Shown in pieces: positions 21,927 through 34,606 of a DNA stretch of 64,000 nucleotides. A program made the position numbers and the translations under genes. Numbering within the stretch: the stretch's first letter is position 1; each line of letters begins with the position of its first letter. Where the stretch lies: contig NZ_JAIQXU010000025.1 of the NCBI RefSeq assembly GCF_020166395.1, positions 1 to 64,000 on the forward strand, read 5' to 3'. The notes under the pieces were generated by a model. The model made no database searches, had not been told where the DNA came from, and saw nothing but the letters and a program-made list of their open reading frames with translations. Source of the DNA: Deinococcus betulae. GTDB taxonomy: Bacteria > Deinococcota > Deinococci > Deinococcales > Deinococcaceae.

Positions 21927-23037
21927 CCCCGCGCCGCCCACTGCCCTCTACGCCGCCGACTGTGTCAAGCCGGACGGCCGCCCCCTGACCCTGTACGGCC
22001 TGGCCCCGGTGCGCGTGCGGGGGGCCATCCCCAGCCCCAGCCCTGAGCCGGTCGACGCCCGCCCGGCCCTGCGCTGGCACCCGCTGCGCGGCGAGTGGGT
22101 CATGTACGCGGCGCACCGCATGGGCCGCACCTTCCTGCCGCCCCCCGAATACAACCCGCTGGCGCCCACCACGGACCCCCAGCACCCCACCGAGCTGCCG
22201 CAAGGTGACTACGACATCGCCGTCTTTGAAAACCGGTTTCCCAGCCTGACCCTGACGGCCCCCGAGCCGCCTGCTGGCCCGGCCGGCACCCGCGCCGGGG
22301 TAGGGGCCTGTGAGGTCGTGGTGTTCAGCCAAAGTGCTCAGGGCCGCCTGTGTGACCTCCGGGACGAACAGGTGACCCTGCTGCTGTCGGTGTGGGCAGA
22401 CCGCACGGCACGCCTGGCGGCCACCGGCCAGATTCAGAGCGTGCTGGCCTTTGAAAACCGGGGGGTCGAGGTCGGGGTGACCCTGCACCACCCCCACGGC
22501 CAGATCTATGCCTACGACCATATTCCGCCCGTGCAGGCGCGGATGCTGGCCCAGACCGGCGCCTACCGCGCCCAGCACGGCCGGCCCTGGCTGGCCGATT
22601 TTGTGGCCGACGAGCGCCAGAGCGGCGAGCGGCTGGTGCGGGACGACGGCCTGGCCCTTAGTGTGGTGCCGCCCTTTGCGCGCTATTCCTATGAAACCTG
22701 GGTGCTGCCCGCCCGCCCGGTGGGGCTGCTGTCGGACCTGAGCGGCGCCGAGCGGGCCAGCCTGGCGCGGGTGCTCAAAGACGCCTTGCTGCGCCTGGAC
22801 GGCCTGTTTGGCGTGCGCATGCCCTACCTGCTGACGGTACATCAGGCGCCGCTGGACGGTCCCCACCCCGAGTTCCCGCTGCACATCGAGCTGTATCCCT
22901 ATCTGCGCGCCCCCGGTCGCATGAAATACCTGGCGGGCACCGAGCAGGGCGCGGGCGAGTTTGCCAACGACAAATTGCCCGAGGTCGCCGCCGCCGAACT
23001 GCGCGCGGTCAGCCCCAGCGCTGGAGAGGGCCTGTGA
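21919..23037 (+). CDS. galT: Galactose-1-phosphate uridylyltransferase
   Basis: 372-aa Leloir pathway enzyme exchanging UMP between UDP-glucose and galactose-1-phosphate. Visible features: [25 protein letters not shown] at the N-terminus, FENRFPSL, and the catalytic [11 protein letters not shown] with the nucleophilic His of the HPH motif, then [26 protein letters not shown] at the C-terminus. It overlaps the alpha-galactosidase gene by 8 bp. A 127-nt gap carrying a palindromic repeat separates it from galK. Confidence 0.95.
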   Translation: MADPAPPTALYAADCVKPDGRPLTLYGLAPVRVRGAIPSPSPEPVDARPALRWHPLRGEWVMYAAHRMGRTFLPPPEYNPLAPTTDPQHPTELPQGDYDIAVFENRFPSLTLTAPEPPAGPAGTRAGVGACEVVVFSQSAQGRLCDLRDEQVTLLLSVWADRTARLAATGQIQSVLAFENRGVEVGVTLHHPHGQIYAYDHIPPVQARMLAQTGAYRAQHGRPWLADFVADERQSGERLVRDDGLALSVVPPFARYSYETWVLPARPVGLLSDLSGAERASLARVLKDALLRLDGLFGVRMPYLLTVHQAPLDGPHPEFPLHIELYPYLRAPGRMKYLAGTEQGAGEFANDKLPEVAAAELRAVSPSAGEGL

Positions 23038-23106
23038 TACGCATTTCGCCTCTTGTGTTAACAAAGAAGGTCGCCGTTTTGCCAACTCCACGCCCGGAAC
23101 CTGTTG

Positions 23107-23164
23107 TTCTCCTTCTCGCTCCGTTCGGATTCAGTCGTTTGCCAATGGCTGAATCGGAGGCTGT

Positions 23165-23170
<6 letters not shown>
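23107..23170 (+). repeat. Palindromic repeat carrying the galK ribosome binding site and start
   Basis: TTCTCC-TTCTCGCTCC, then stem GATTCAG (23128-23134) / CTGAATC (23149-23155), then GGAGG (23156-23160), CTGT and ATGAAA of galK. The same arrangement occurs at 45880-45947, where the stem is GATTAAATCG/CGATTTAATC and the start position is ATA. Stem positions differ in a paired, compensatory way. Confidence 0.72.
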
Positions 23171-24208
<1,038 letters not shown>

Positions 24209-24220
24209 GCTGGCTACAGC

Positions 24221-24264
24221 ACAGAGGGCGGCCCTGAGAAAGATTCATCAGGGCCGCCCTCTGT
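24221..24264. terminator. Long hairpin closing the galactoside operon
   Basis: Perfect 17-bp stem ACAGAGGGCGGCCCTGA / TCAGGGCCGCCCTCTGT with a 10-nt loop. It lacks a T-run on either strand but sits between galK and the convergent small ORF, so it probably ends transcription from both sides. Confidence 0.78.
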
Positions 24265-24274
24265 CTACCGGTGT

Positions 24275-24478
24275 TCAGATTTCGCCGTCGTTGGTGTTGG
24301 TGTCGCGCTGGGGGTCTTTCTGGCGGTTGGGTTCCCCGTGCTGCACGCCGATATCGGGATTCCCGGGGCTGTCCTGCACCACGCCGCTGTCGTGATGGGG
24401 AATGTGGCGCAGGCTTTCGGCGTCACTGTGGTGTTCCTGCGGACGGTCGTTAGTTTCGTCGCTGCGGTGTCCAGTCAT
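24275..24478 (-). CDS. Small hydrophilic protein, unknown
   Basis: 67 aa, rich in Asp, Glu, His, Asn and Gln with almost no hydrophobic residues (MTGHRSDETNDRPQEHH...), so it should be disordered and soluble. I do not recognise a family. Support for a real gene: TACCCT lies exactly 6 nt before the ATG at 24478, the same leaderless arrangement as the aminotransferase and FKBP genes, and its stop is placed 11 nt before the shared hairpin at 24221-24264. Confidence 0.55.
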   Translation of the reverse strand: MTGHRSDETNDRPQEHHSDAESLRHIPHHDSGVVQDSPGNPDIGVQHGEPNRQKDPQRDTNTNDGEI

Positions 24479-24484
24479 GGAGGC

Positions 24485-24490
24485 AGGGTA
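24485..24490 (-). promoter_or_regulatory. -10 hexamer of the 67-aa ORF (leaderless type)
   Basis: TACCCT on the minus strand, 6 nt before ATG 24478. Confidence 0.5.
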
Positions 24491-24919
24491 GGCAGGCGCG
24501 GGCGCAGGGACGTGTGCCCCGCGTCAAGAGGACTTGAGCAACACGCTGAACAGTTTCAAGGCATGCGGCTGAAAAGACCGACATACACGGCATTTTCCCC
24601 TTGCGTTGTGGGAGAGCTGGGGGCAGTGAAATAGGGCGGCGTGTCAAACATGCTTTCTCAAGCCTCCGCTTGTCACACATTGAAACCTGGGGCCGCGCCA
24701 GTAGTGAGGGCGCCGGTCCAGCAGATGCCAGGAATCACGCTCCAAGGTTGATGGCTGCTTGATACGCACTCCAGCCGCCTCCGAAAGATGTTTTGGCCGA
24801 CTGAAAGCGGAGAGGGAGACAGATTTCCGGGAATCGGACTTCTAAAGCGCTCAAGGCGGGGAACCCCCAGCGCCATCCCAGGTCGTGCAGAAATAGACGG
24901 CATCCGCCCGAGTGATGGG

Positions 24920-25160
24920 TCAGGAGCTTAGGGGCGGCCCCTCGTTTGCTTTGATGCGTCAGCTCCGGCGACTCGGTCTGCGGCGAACCCGTGCTTCACA
25001 GGCCTGCCTGTCGCCAGGCTGAGGCTTGGTGGCTTCAGGCTGAGGGGCGGCTCCTCGCCTTTCTTGATCCAGTGACACAGGAGTCTTTGCTCTTGGTTAC
25101 CAGAGCCTCAGGGACGGCCCTTCGCCTTTCTCGATTCGGCTTTACAGGCGTCTCTGCCCT
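24920..25160 (+). repeat. Three degenerate tandem copies upstream of the pullulanase gene
   Basis: The core AGGGGCGGCCCCTCG (24930) recurs as GAGGGGCGGCTCCTCG (25042) and AGGGACGGCCCTTCG (25110). Each is followed by TTTG/TTTC, GATnC, and further on a C-GG-G-CTcTGC string. Spacing is 112 and 68 nt. Each core is itself a near palindrome (GGGGC-GGCCCC), so each may form a hairpin or a protein site. Confidence 0.5.
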
Positions 25161-25172
25161 TTGTGGAACCGC

Positions 25173-25178
25173 TACAAT
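25173..25178 (+). promoter_or_regulatory. -10 hexamer of the pullulanase gene (leaderless type)
   Basis: TACAAT, 8 nt before ATG 25187; no Shine-Dalgarno. Confidence 0.55.
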
Positions 25179-25186
25179 TCCTATAC

Positions 25187-28100
25187 ATGAAACGTCTTGC
25201 GACCCTTCTGACGGTCGCGCTGGCTGCCACGGCAGCGGCGCAAAACGCTTTGCCCGCCAACACCGCCCGCGTGCACTACCAGCGCACGGACGGCGCCTAC
25301 GCAGGCTGGGGCCTGCATGTCTGGGAAGACACTGCGGCGCAGGTCAGCTGGGACAAACCGCTGGCCCAGACCGGCCGCGACGACTGGGGCGCCTACTACG
25401 ACATTCCCCTGAAACCCGGCGCGCAGAAGGTGGGCTTTCTGGTGCATAAGGGCGACACCAAGGACCCCGGCGCCGACCTCTGGTTTGACCTGAGCAGGGG
25501 GCGCGAGCTATTTCTGAAATCGGGGAGCACCAACGTGGCCCACGCGAAGGGAGGAGCCCTGACCGTGGACGCCACCAAAGCGCCTGTGGCGCAGGCTGCA
25601 CCTGCCACCACCCCGGCCCCCGCCGCGCCGGCGGCCAATGGAAGCACTCCCATTCCTCAGAACGTCCTGCGCGTGCGGTACGTTCGCCCCGACGGCAAAT
25701 ACGACGGCTGGGGGCTGCATGTCTGGGAGGACACCACGGCGGCGGTGGAATGGGCCAAGCCGCTGGCCCAGACCGGCGTGGACGCGGGCGGCGCCTATTG
25801 GGACGTCCCCCTGAAAGCCGGCGCCGCCAAGGTGGGCTTTATCGTGCATAAGGGCGACGACAAGGACCCCGGCGCGGACCTATTTGCTGACCTGAGTAAA
25901 GGGCGCGAAGTGACCGTGACCAGCGGCAAGGCTGACTTTGCCTACGGCGCCCCCGCCGCCCTGAGCGACCCACCCGTGCGCGCCGGGTTTGCCCGCATCA
26001 ATTACTTCCGGCCCGACGGCCAATATGGCGGCTGGGGCCTGCACGTCTGGGAAGACACCACCGCCAGCGTGGAGTGGACCAAACCACTAGCCCAAACCGG
26101 CACCAACAGCTTTGGCGCCTACTGGGACGTGCCGATGAAGATCGACTGGAAAAAACTGAATTTCATCGTCCACAAGGGCGACGAGAAAGACCCCGGCCCC
26201 GACATGACGCTCAGCAGCGAGAAGGGCAATCAGGCCTGGGTCGTCAGCGGCAAGACTGAGGTGTATACCACGCGCCCCGACACCAGCGTGCGCCAGGTGG
26301 GCGACCTGATGAAGCAGCAGGCCGTGATGCTCTCGCAGGACCTGGTGGCTGTGAAGCCCGAACTGGTGCAGCCCGGCGCCTTTCTGACCCTGCACGCCGC
26401 GAAGGACGCCAGCCTGAAACTGACCGCCGCCGGCGTGGACGGTGGCGACAGCCTGACCCTGGAAGCGGTAGAGGGCGGCCTGACTGCCGCCCTGAAGGCC
26501 AAAGTGCCCTACCTCGCCAACTACGCCCTGCTGCGGGTGCGCCCCGAGGACCGCGCCCGCCTGCCCGAGGCGCTGCGCGGTCAGCTGGCCCTCTCCAGCG
26601 TGCTGCCCGACGGCACCGTGCTGGACGCCACCGGCGTTCAGACCGCCTGGGCACTGGACGACCTGTTCGCGTCTGCGGGCCCACTGGGCGTGACCTGGCA
26701 GGGCAACGTGCCCACCGTGCGGCTGTGGGCCCCCACGGCGCAGGACGTGAAGCTGCACCTGAGCGCGACCGGCGCGAGCACCGAAACCACTGTACCCATG
26801 ACCCGCGACGCGCAGGGCGTGTGGACCGCCAAGGGTGCAGCCGGCTGGAAGGGGGGCAGTTACCGCTTTGAGGTCAAGGTCTTTGCGCCCAGCACCGGCA
26901 AGATAGAAACCAACCTCGTCACTGACCCCTATTCCGTGGCCCTCACGCGGAACAGCACCCGCAGCGTCCTGCTGGACCTGAACGACGCCGCCCAGAAGCC
27001 TCAGGGCTGGGACGCCCTGAAAAAACCCGCGCTGCGCAGTGCGGCCGACCTCAGCTTCTACGAACTGCACCTGCGCGACTTCAGTGCCGCCGACACCAGC
27101 GTGCCTGCCGCCCAGCGCGGCACCTACCTGGCCTTCACACAAGCTGCCAGCAGCGGTATGACGCACCTGAAGGCTCTGGCCGACGCGGGCCTGAAAGCTG
27201 TTCACCTGCTGCCCACCTTTGACATCGCCACCATCAACGAGGACAAGGGGCAGTGGAAGACGCCCGGCGACCTGAGCCGGTTTGCGCCGAACAGTGATGA
27301 GCAACAAAAGGCTGTTGCGGCCGTCAGAGACGCTGACCCCTACAACTGGGGCTACGACCCCTACCACTACATGGTCCCCGAAGGCAGCTACGCCGTGAAC
27401 CCGGACCAGCGCACCCTGGAATACCGCCGCATGGTGGCCGCCCTGAACGGCGCCGGGCTGCGGGTGGTGCAGGACGTGGTGTTTAACCACACGGCCGCCA
27501 GCGGGCAGGCCGAGCGCTCGGTGCTGGATAAGATCGTGCCCGGCTATTACCACCGCCTGAATGTCAACGGCGGCGTAGAGAACTCCACATGCTGCGCCAA
27601 CACCGCCACTGAACACGCCATGATGCGCAAACTCATGGTGGACACGCTGGTCCTGATGGCCCGCGCCTACAAGGTGGACGGTTTCCGCTTTGACCTGATG
27701 GGCCACCACCTCGTGAGCGACCTGCAGGCGGCGCGCGCGGCCCTGGACGCCCTGACCGTGCAAAAAGACGGCGTAGACGGCAAGGCCATTTACCTCTACG
27801 GCGAGGGCTGGGACTTTGGCGAGGTGGCCGCCGGGGCGCGCGGCAAGAACGCCACGCAGCTGAACCTGTTCGGGCAGGGCGTCGGCACCTTCAATGACCG
27901 CCTGCGCGACGCGGTGCGCGGCGGCAATCCCTTTGGGGGCCTTCAGGAGCAGGGCTTTGCCACGGGCGCCTTCGTGTTGCCCAACGGCCTACCGGGCGGC
28001 GCCGACCAGGCCAAAGCCCTGGCCCTGGCCGACCTGGTGCGCCTGGGTCTGACGGGCAACCTGCGCGACTACCGCCTGACGAACGCGGCGGGCCAGGTCG

Positions 28101-28888
28101 TCACCGGGGCGGGCCTGAAGTACGGCGACGCCCCCGCCGGCTACGCGGCCAGCCCGCGCGAGGCCATCACCTACGTCAGCGCCCACGACAACCAGACGCT
28201 GTACGACGCGGTGCTGCTGAAAGCCCCGGCGAATGCCACCCCGGCCCAGCGCACCCGCATGCAGAATCTGGCCAACAGCGTGGTGCTGCTGGGCCAGGGC
28301 CTGCCGTTTTCCTATGCCGGCGACGAGATTCTGCGTTCCAAGAGCTTTGACACCGACAGCTACAACTCGGGCGACTGGTTCAACACCCTGGACTTCACCC
28401 GCGCCTCGAACGGCTTTGGCAAGGGCCTGCCGCCCGCCGAAAAGAATGCAGCGAACTGGGACCTGTACCGCCCGCTGCTGGGCAACGCGGCCCTAAAACC
28501 GGGCGCCGCCGAGATCGGACGCGCCTTTGATCACTACCGCGAGATGCTGCGCGTGCGCTACTCCAGCACCCTGTTCCGCATGGACACGGCGGCGCAGGTG
28601 GGGCAGGGCCTGAGCTTCCTGAACGTGGGGCCGAGCCAGACGCCCGGCGTGATCGTTATGAAACTCAGCGGGGCCGTGAATGCCACCAACCCGTACCGCA
28701 CTGTCGTCGTGGTCTTCAATACCAGCGGCCAGAGCGTGACCCTGAAAGACGCCGCGCTCTCGGGCCTGAACCTGAGCCTGCATCCGGTGTTGGCGGCCAG
28801 CACCGACGCGACGGTCAAAACCAGCAAGGCCAGCGGCAATAGCGTGACGGTGCCGGCCCTCACCACGGCGGTGTTCGTCGGGAAGTAA
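25187..28888 (+). CDS. pulA: Secreted type I pullulanase with three CBM41 modules
   Basis: 1233 aa, cleaving alpha-1,6 branches of pullulan and starch outside the cell. After a signal peptide ([18 protein letters not shown]) come three homologous CBM41 starch-binding modules at about residues 27-120, 160-258 and 267-365, each with G.[17 protein letters not shown], and HKGDxKDPGxD. A pullulanase N-terminal/CBM48 region ([18 protein letters not shown] at about 505) leads to the GH13 barrel with [17 protein letters not shown] (about 718), [10 protein letters not shown], nucleophile Asp836 in [10 protein letters not shown], acid/base Glu873 in [11 protein letters not shown], and Asp1001 in [10 protein letters not shown]. 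Start ATG 25187 follows TACAAT by 8 nt. Three CBM41 copies is more than the usual one or two. Confidence 0.93.
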   Translation: MKRLATLLTVALAATAAAQNALPANTARVHYQRTDGAYAGWGLHVWEDTAAQVSWDKPLAQTGRDDWGAYYDIPLKPGAQKVGFLVHKGDTKDPGADLWFDLSRGRELFLKSGSTNVAHAKGGALTVDATKAPVAQAAPATTPAPAAPAANGSTPIPQNVLRVRYVRPDGKYDGWGLHVWEDTTAAVEWAKPLAQTGVDAGGAYWDVPLKAGAAKVGFIVHKGDDKDPGADLFADLSKGREVTVTSGKADFAYGAPAALSDPPVRAGFARINYFRPDGQYGGWGLHVWEDTTASVEWTKPLAQTGTNSFGAYWDVPMKIDWKKLNFIVHKGDEKDPGPDMTLSSEKGNQAWVVSGKTEVYTTRPDTSVRQVGDLMKQQAVMLSQDLVAVKPELVQPGAFLTLHAAKDASLKLTAAGVDGGDSLTLEAVEGGLTAALKAKVPYLANYALLRVRPEDRARLPEALRGQLALSSVLPDGTVLDATGVQTAWALDDLFASAGPLGVTWQGNVPTVRLWAPTAQDVKLHLSATGASTETTVPMTRDAQGVWTAKGAAGWKGGSYRFEVKVFAPSTGKIETNLVTDPYSVALTRNSTRSVLLDLNDAAQKPQGWDALKKPALRSAADLSFYELHLRDFSAADTSVPAAQRGTYLAFTQAASSGMTHLKALADAGLKAVHLLPTFDIATINEDKGQWKTPGDLSRFAPNSDEQQKAVAAVRDADPYNWGYDPYHYMVPEGSYAVNPDQRTLEYRRMVAALNGAGLRVVQDVVFNHTAASGQAERSVLDKIVPGYYHRLNVNGGVENSTCCANTATEHAMMRKLMVDTLVLMARAYKVDGFRFDLMGHHLVSDLQAARAALDALTVQKDGVDGKAIYLYGEGWDFGEVAAGARGKNATQLNLFGQGVGTFNDRLRDAVRGGNPFGGLQEQGFATGAFVLPNGLPGGADQAKALALADLVRLGLTGNLRDYRLTNAAGQVVTGAGLKYGDAPAGYAASPREAITYVSAHDNQTLYDAVLLKAPANATPAQRTRMQNLANSVVLLGQGLPFSYAGDEILRSKSFDTDSYNSGDWFNTLDFTRASNGFGKGLPPAEKNAANWDLYRPLLGNAALKPGAAEIGRAFDHYREMLRVRYSSTLFRMDTAAQVGQGLSFLNVGPSQTPGVIVMKLSGAVNATNPYRTVVVVFNTSGQSVTLKDAALSGLNLSLHPVLAASTDATVKTSKASGNSVTVPALTTAVFVGK

Positions 28889-28971
28889 GGACATCCAGAG
28901 GAGTGGGGGCCTGGCTCATCTGACCGCTGACTCCCGCCCCTCTGAGCGCAGCTCCCGTACAAGGAGCCCAG

Positions 28972-29499
28972 ATGCGCAAGCTGATTGTCACCGAGTTTCT
29001 GACCCTCGACGGCGTGATGGAAGAGCCGACGCCCTGGCAAACCGGCTTTTCCAGCCCGGCCATTGGTCAGTTCAAACGCGACGAACTCTTTGACGCGGGC
29101 GTCTTGCTGCTGGGCCGCGTGACCTACGAGGGCTTCGCCACTTACTGGCCAGCGGCGGCGGAGACCGGGGCGTTTGGCGACCGCATGAACCGCCTGCCCA
29201 AGTTTGTCGCCACAACCACCCTGGCCTCCCTGGAGTGGAATGCCACCGCGTTAACTGGAGACGTGGTCAGCGCCGTGAAGAGGCTGAAGCGTCAGGTCGG
29301 CGCCGACCTCCTGACCTACGGCAGCGCCGACCTCGTTCAGACCCTCCTGCGGCACGGGCTGGTGGACGAACTTCGCCTGATGGTCTATCCGTTGGTGCTG
29401 GGCAAGGGCAAGCGCCTGTTCTCACCGCTGCAACTCCGCGACTCCAGGCCGCTCGGCGCAGGCGTAATGCTCCTGGTGTACGAACCGCTGCGCGACTAA
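28972..29499 (+). CDS. RibD C-terminal / dihydrofolate reductase-like protein
   Basis: 175-aa reductase-fold protein. MRKLIVTEFLTLDGVMEEP at the start, LLLGRVTYEGFATYWP, FVATTTLASLEWNATAL, LLTYGSADLVQTLLRHGLVDELRLMVYPLVLGKGKRLF are all hallmarks of the RibD_C (YyaP/YwjB-like) family, which binds NADPH; the substrate of these stand-alone members is unknown. AAGGAG lies about 6 nt before ATG 28972. A terminator follows. Confidence 0.88.
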   Translation: MRKLIVTEFLTLDGVMEEPTPWQTGFSSPAIGQFKRDELFDAGVLLLGRVTYEGFATYWPAAAETGAFGDRMNRLPKFVATTTLASLEWNATALTGDVVSAVKRLKRQVGADLLTYGSADLVQTLLRHGLVDELRLMVYPLVLGKGKRLFSPLQLRDSRPLGAGVMLLVYEPLRD

Positions 29500-29661
29500 A
29501 GGAAAGGCCAGACGTGAACCCTATGGCCCTGGCTGGAGTTGGTCATGACAGCCGCCCAATTCCTTCATTTACTCAGCATCGCCCCGTTCTTTTCTCCTGC
29601 GCACTCTCCATCCCTCAATCGGCCACTTCGCCGAGCGACCCTTTTGACCCACCGGACCTCC

Positions 29662-29697
29662 CGCCCCGGCCACCCACGCCGGGGCGAGCTTTCTTTT
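29662..29697 (+). terminator. Rho-independent terminator next to the nucleoside hydrolase promoter
   Basis: 9-bp perfect stem CGCCCCGGC / GCCGGGGCG (29662-29670 with 29678-29686), loop CACCCAC, then a T-rich tail CTTTCTTTT. The last T of the tail is the first base of the next -10 hexamer. Confidence 0.82.
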
Positions 29698-29702
29698 ATG
29701 CT
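29697..29702 (+). promoter_or_regulatory. -10 hexamer of the nucleoside hydrolase gene (leaderless type)
   Basis: TATGCT, 7 nt before ATG 29710, fused to the tail of the upstream terminator. Confidence 0.6.
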
Positions 29703-29709
29703 GCCAGCC

Positions 29710-30660
29710 ATGATCCACTCTCCCATGCCCGTGATTCTGGACGGCGACCCTGGCCTGGACGACGCCGTGGCCTGGCTGCTGGCGCTGGCCAGTCCCGAAG
29801 ACCTGACCGTGCTGGGCGTGACCACTGTGCACGGCAATGTGGCCCTGCCGCTGACCACCCGCAACGCTGGGGTGACGCTGGCCCTGGCCGGTGAGGCGGG
29901 GCAGAAGGTGCCCGTCTACGCTGGCGCCGACCGCCCCCTGGTGCGCCCACCACTGAGCGCCGCAGCGGTTCACGGCGACACCGGCCTCCCCGCCAAGCAC
30001 CTGCCTGAGCCGGGGCGTGACCCCGAAGCGGAACATGCCGCCCTGTTCATCATCCGCACGGTACGCGAGCGGCCCGGCAAGGTCACCCTTATTCCCACCG
30101 GCCCCCTGACCAATGTAGCCCTGGCGCTGCGCCTGGCCCCGGACATCGCGCCCCTTCTCCGTGAAATCGTGTGGATGGGCGGAGGCACCGCGCAGGGCAA
30201 CCGCACCCCCGCCGCGGAATTCAATGCCCTGGCCGACCCCCACGCCGCGCAGATCGTCTTTGAAGCGGGCGTGCCTCTGAAGATGGTGGGCCTGAACGTG
30301 ACCATGCAGTGCATCGCCACCCCAGAGCGGGTGGCGGCCCTGCGCGCCCTGGGCAACCAGGCCGGGGCCGTGTGCGCCGAGCTGCTGACCTTTTACGCGG
30401 CGGTGTACCGGCGCCGCTACGGCCTCAGCGGCGGCGCCCTCCACGACCCGCTGGCAGTCGCCGCCGCTTTGCGCCCTGACCTGCTGACCTGGCGTCCCAT
30501 GAACGTGCAGGTCGAGACCGAAGAGGGCCTGAACCTGGGCCGCACCGTCTGCGACCTGTACGGCGTGACCGGCCAGCCCGCCAATGCCCAGGTGGCGGTG
30601 GGCGTGCGGGATGACGAGTTTTTCGAGCTGTTGCTGGAGCGCATCGGGCGGCTGCCCTAA
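29710..30660 (+). CDS. Inosine-uridine preferring nucleoside hydrolase
   Basis: 316-aa ribonucleoside hydrolase that splits nucleosides into base and ribose for salvage. The calcium-binding aspartate cluster is [16 protein letters not shown] (residues 11-26; the second residue is Gly instead of the common Thr), followed by [52 protein letters not shown] and [11 protein letters not shown] with the conserved Asp. The start ATG 29710 is set by TATGCT 7 nt upstream; the open frame continues back to 29539 but crosses the terminator. Confidence 0.92.
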   Translation: MIHSPMPVILDGDPGLDDAVAWLLALASPEDLTVLGVTTVHGNVALPLTTRNAGVTLALAGEAGQKVPVYAGADRPLVRPPLSAAAVHGDTGLPAKHLPEPGRDPEAEHAALFIIRTVRERPGKVTLIPTGPLTNVALALRLAPDIAPLLREIVWMGGGTAQGNRTPAAEFNALADPHAAQIVFEAGVPLKMVGLNVTMQCIATPERVAALRALGNQAGAVCAELLTFYAAVYRRRYGLSGGALHDPLAVAAALRPDLLTWRPMNVQVETEEGLNLGRTVCDLYGVTGQPANAQVAVGVRDDEFFELLLERIGRLP

Positions 30661-30665
30661 GCAGA

Positions 30666-30707
30666 GGGCAGTGCGCGGTGGGCCGTTGTTGCCGCGCACC
30701 GCTGCCC
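30666..30707. terminator. Bidirectional hairpin between convergent genes
   Basis: GGGCAG-TGCGCGG pairs with CCGCGCA-(CCG)-CTGCCC, a 13-bp stem interrupted by a 3-nt bulge, filling the gap between the nucleoside hydrolase and JAMM protease stop codons. Confidence 0.65.
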
Positions 30708-30708
30708 G

Positions 30709-31101
30709 CTACCCAATCTCCACCTCTTCCCCACCCGGCAGCCGGTACGCCCGCAGGGTCCCCCCCGCCACATCGGCAATCAGGTAGGGCACGGGATAGG
30801 CGGCCAGCGCTTGGTCACTCAGGCTGGGCCGCGCCGGGCCGCGCGGATGGCTGTGATAGAGCCCCACGAGTTCCAGGCCCTCGGCGTCCATGGCGCGCAG
30901 CGCACGCAGCAGGTGACCGGGATCGGCCAGATACGCCCGCTCGGGCTGCGGGTCAATGTTGGGCAGCGGGTAGAGGGTGCGGGCTTCCCAGCCTCCGTGG
31001 AGGCGCACGCCGCCCAGGGCGCCCACGCACTCGCGCGGGGCTTCCTGCCGGGCGTGGCGCCACAGCTCGCGGTACAGGGCTGGGGGCAGCAGGAGGCTCA
31101 C
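30709..31101 (-). CDS. JAMM/MPN+ metalloprotease (M67 family)
   Basis: 130-aa stand-alone JAB1/MPN/Mov34 domain. The full zinc motif is visible: the upstream Glu in [10 protein letters not shown], then [15 protein letters not shown], matching H-x-H-x(n)-S-x-x-D. Bacterial members of this size trim ubiquitin-like sulfur carrier proteins or other C-terminal tails, for example in cysteine or thiamine sulfur transfer; no carrier gene is adjacent, so the partner is unknown. The start is GTG 31101 with TAGAAT 6 nt upstream. It is divergent from ftsK with an 83-nt shared promoter region. Confidence 0.87.
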   Translation of the reverse strand: MSLLLPPALYRELWRHARQEAPRECVGALGGVRLHGGWEARTLYPLPNIDPQPERAYLADPGHLLRALRAMDAEGLELVGLYHSHPRGPARPSLSDQALAAYPVPYLIADVAGGTLRAYRLPGGEEVEIG

Positions 31102-31107
31102 GCCGGC

Positions 31108-31113
31108 ATTCTA
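31108..31113 (-). promoter_or_regulatory. -10 hexamer of the JAMM protease gene (leaderless type)
   Basis: TAGAAT on the minus strand, 6 nt before the GTG start at 31101. Confidence 0.55.
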
Positions 31114-31171
31114 GGTCAGTCAGGGGCCGGGAACGCCGTGCTGGCGGGCAATTGCGCGCCCCGCTTTGGGG

Positions 31172-31177
31172 TACACT
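31172..31177 (+). promoter_or_regulatory. -10 hexamer of ftsK (leaderless type)
   Basis: TACACT, 7 nt before ATG 31185; no Shine-Dalgarno. Confidence 0.6.
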
Positions 31178-31184
31178 GCCCGCT

Positions 31185-34418
<3,234 letters not shown>

Positions 34419-34474
34419 ACGAAGGGGCACGTACAAATCTCAACAAAACCTTTAGGTCATTAGCCCTCTATGAG

Positions 34475-34503
34475 AGGCGGCATAACAGGGCCGCCTTTTT
34501 CAT
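34475..34503 (+). terminator. Rho-independent terminator of ftsK
   Basis: Stem AGGCGGC / GCCGCCT (34475-34481 with 34490-34496), loop ATAACAGG, then a run of T. Confidence 0.85.
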
Positions 34504-34606
34504 TTATGTCCCTTGTTTGAAAGCTTCCTAAAGTTGCTTTTGGGGGCGACTTGGTGAACATTAGGGGCCGGATTAGCAGTTCAAATTTCCCCCCGAGGTG
34601 AACTCC

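Larger units (their letters stand above)
24491..25186. other. Long intergenic region upstream of the pullulanase gene
   Basis: About 700 nt without a convincing gene. Its last 250 nt hold three degenerate repeat copies and the pullulanase promoter. Confidence 0.6.

Noticed and set aside
26087..27763. 558-codon open frame on the minus strand
   Set aside because: Antisense shadow of the pullulanase gene.
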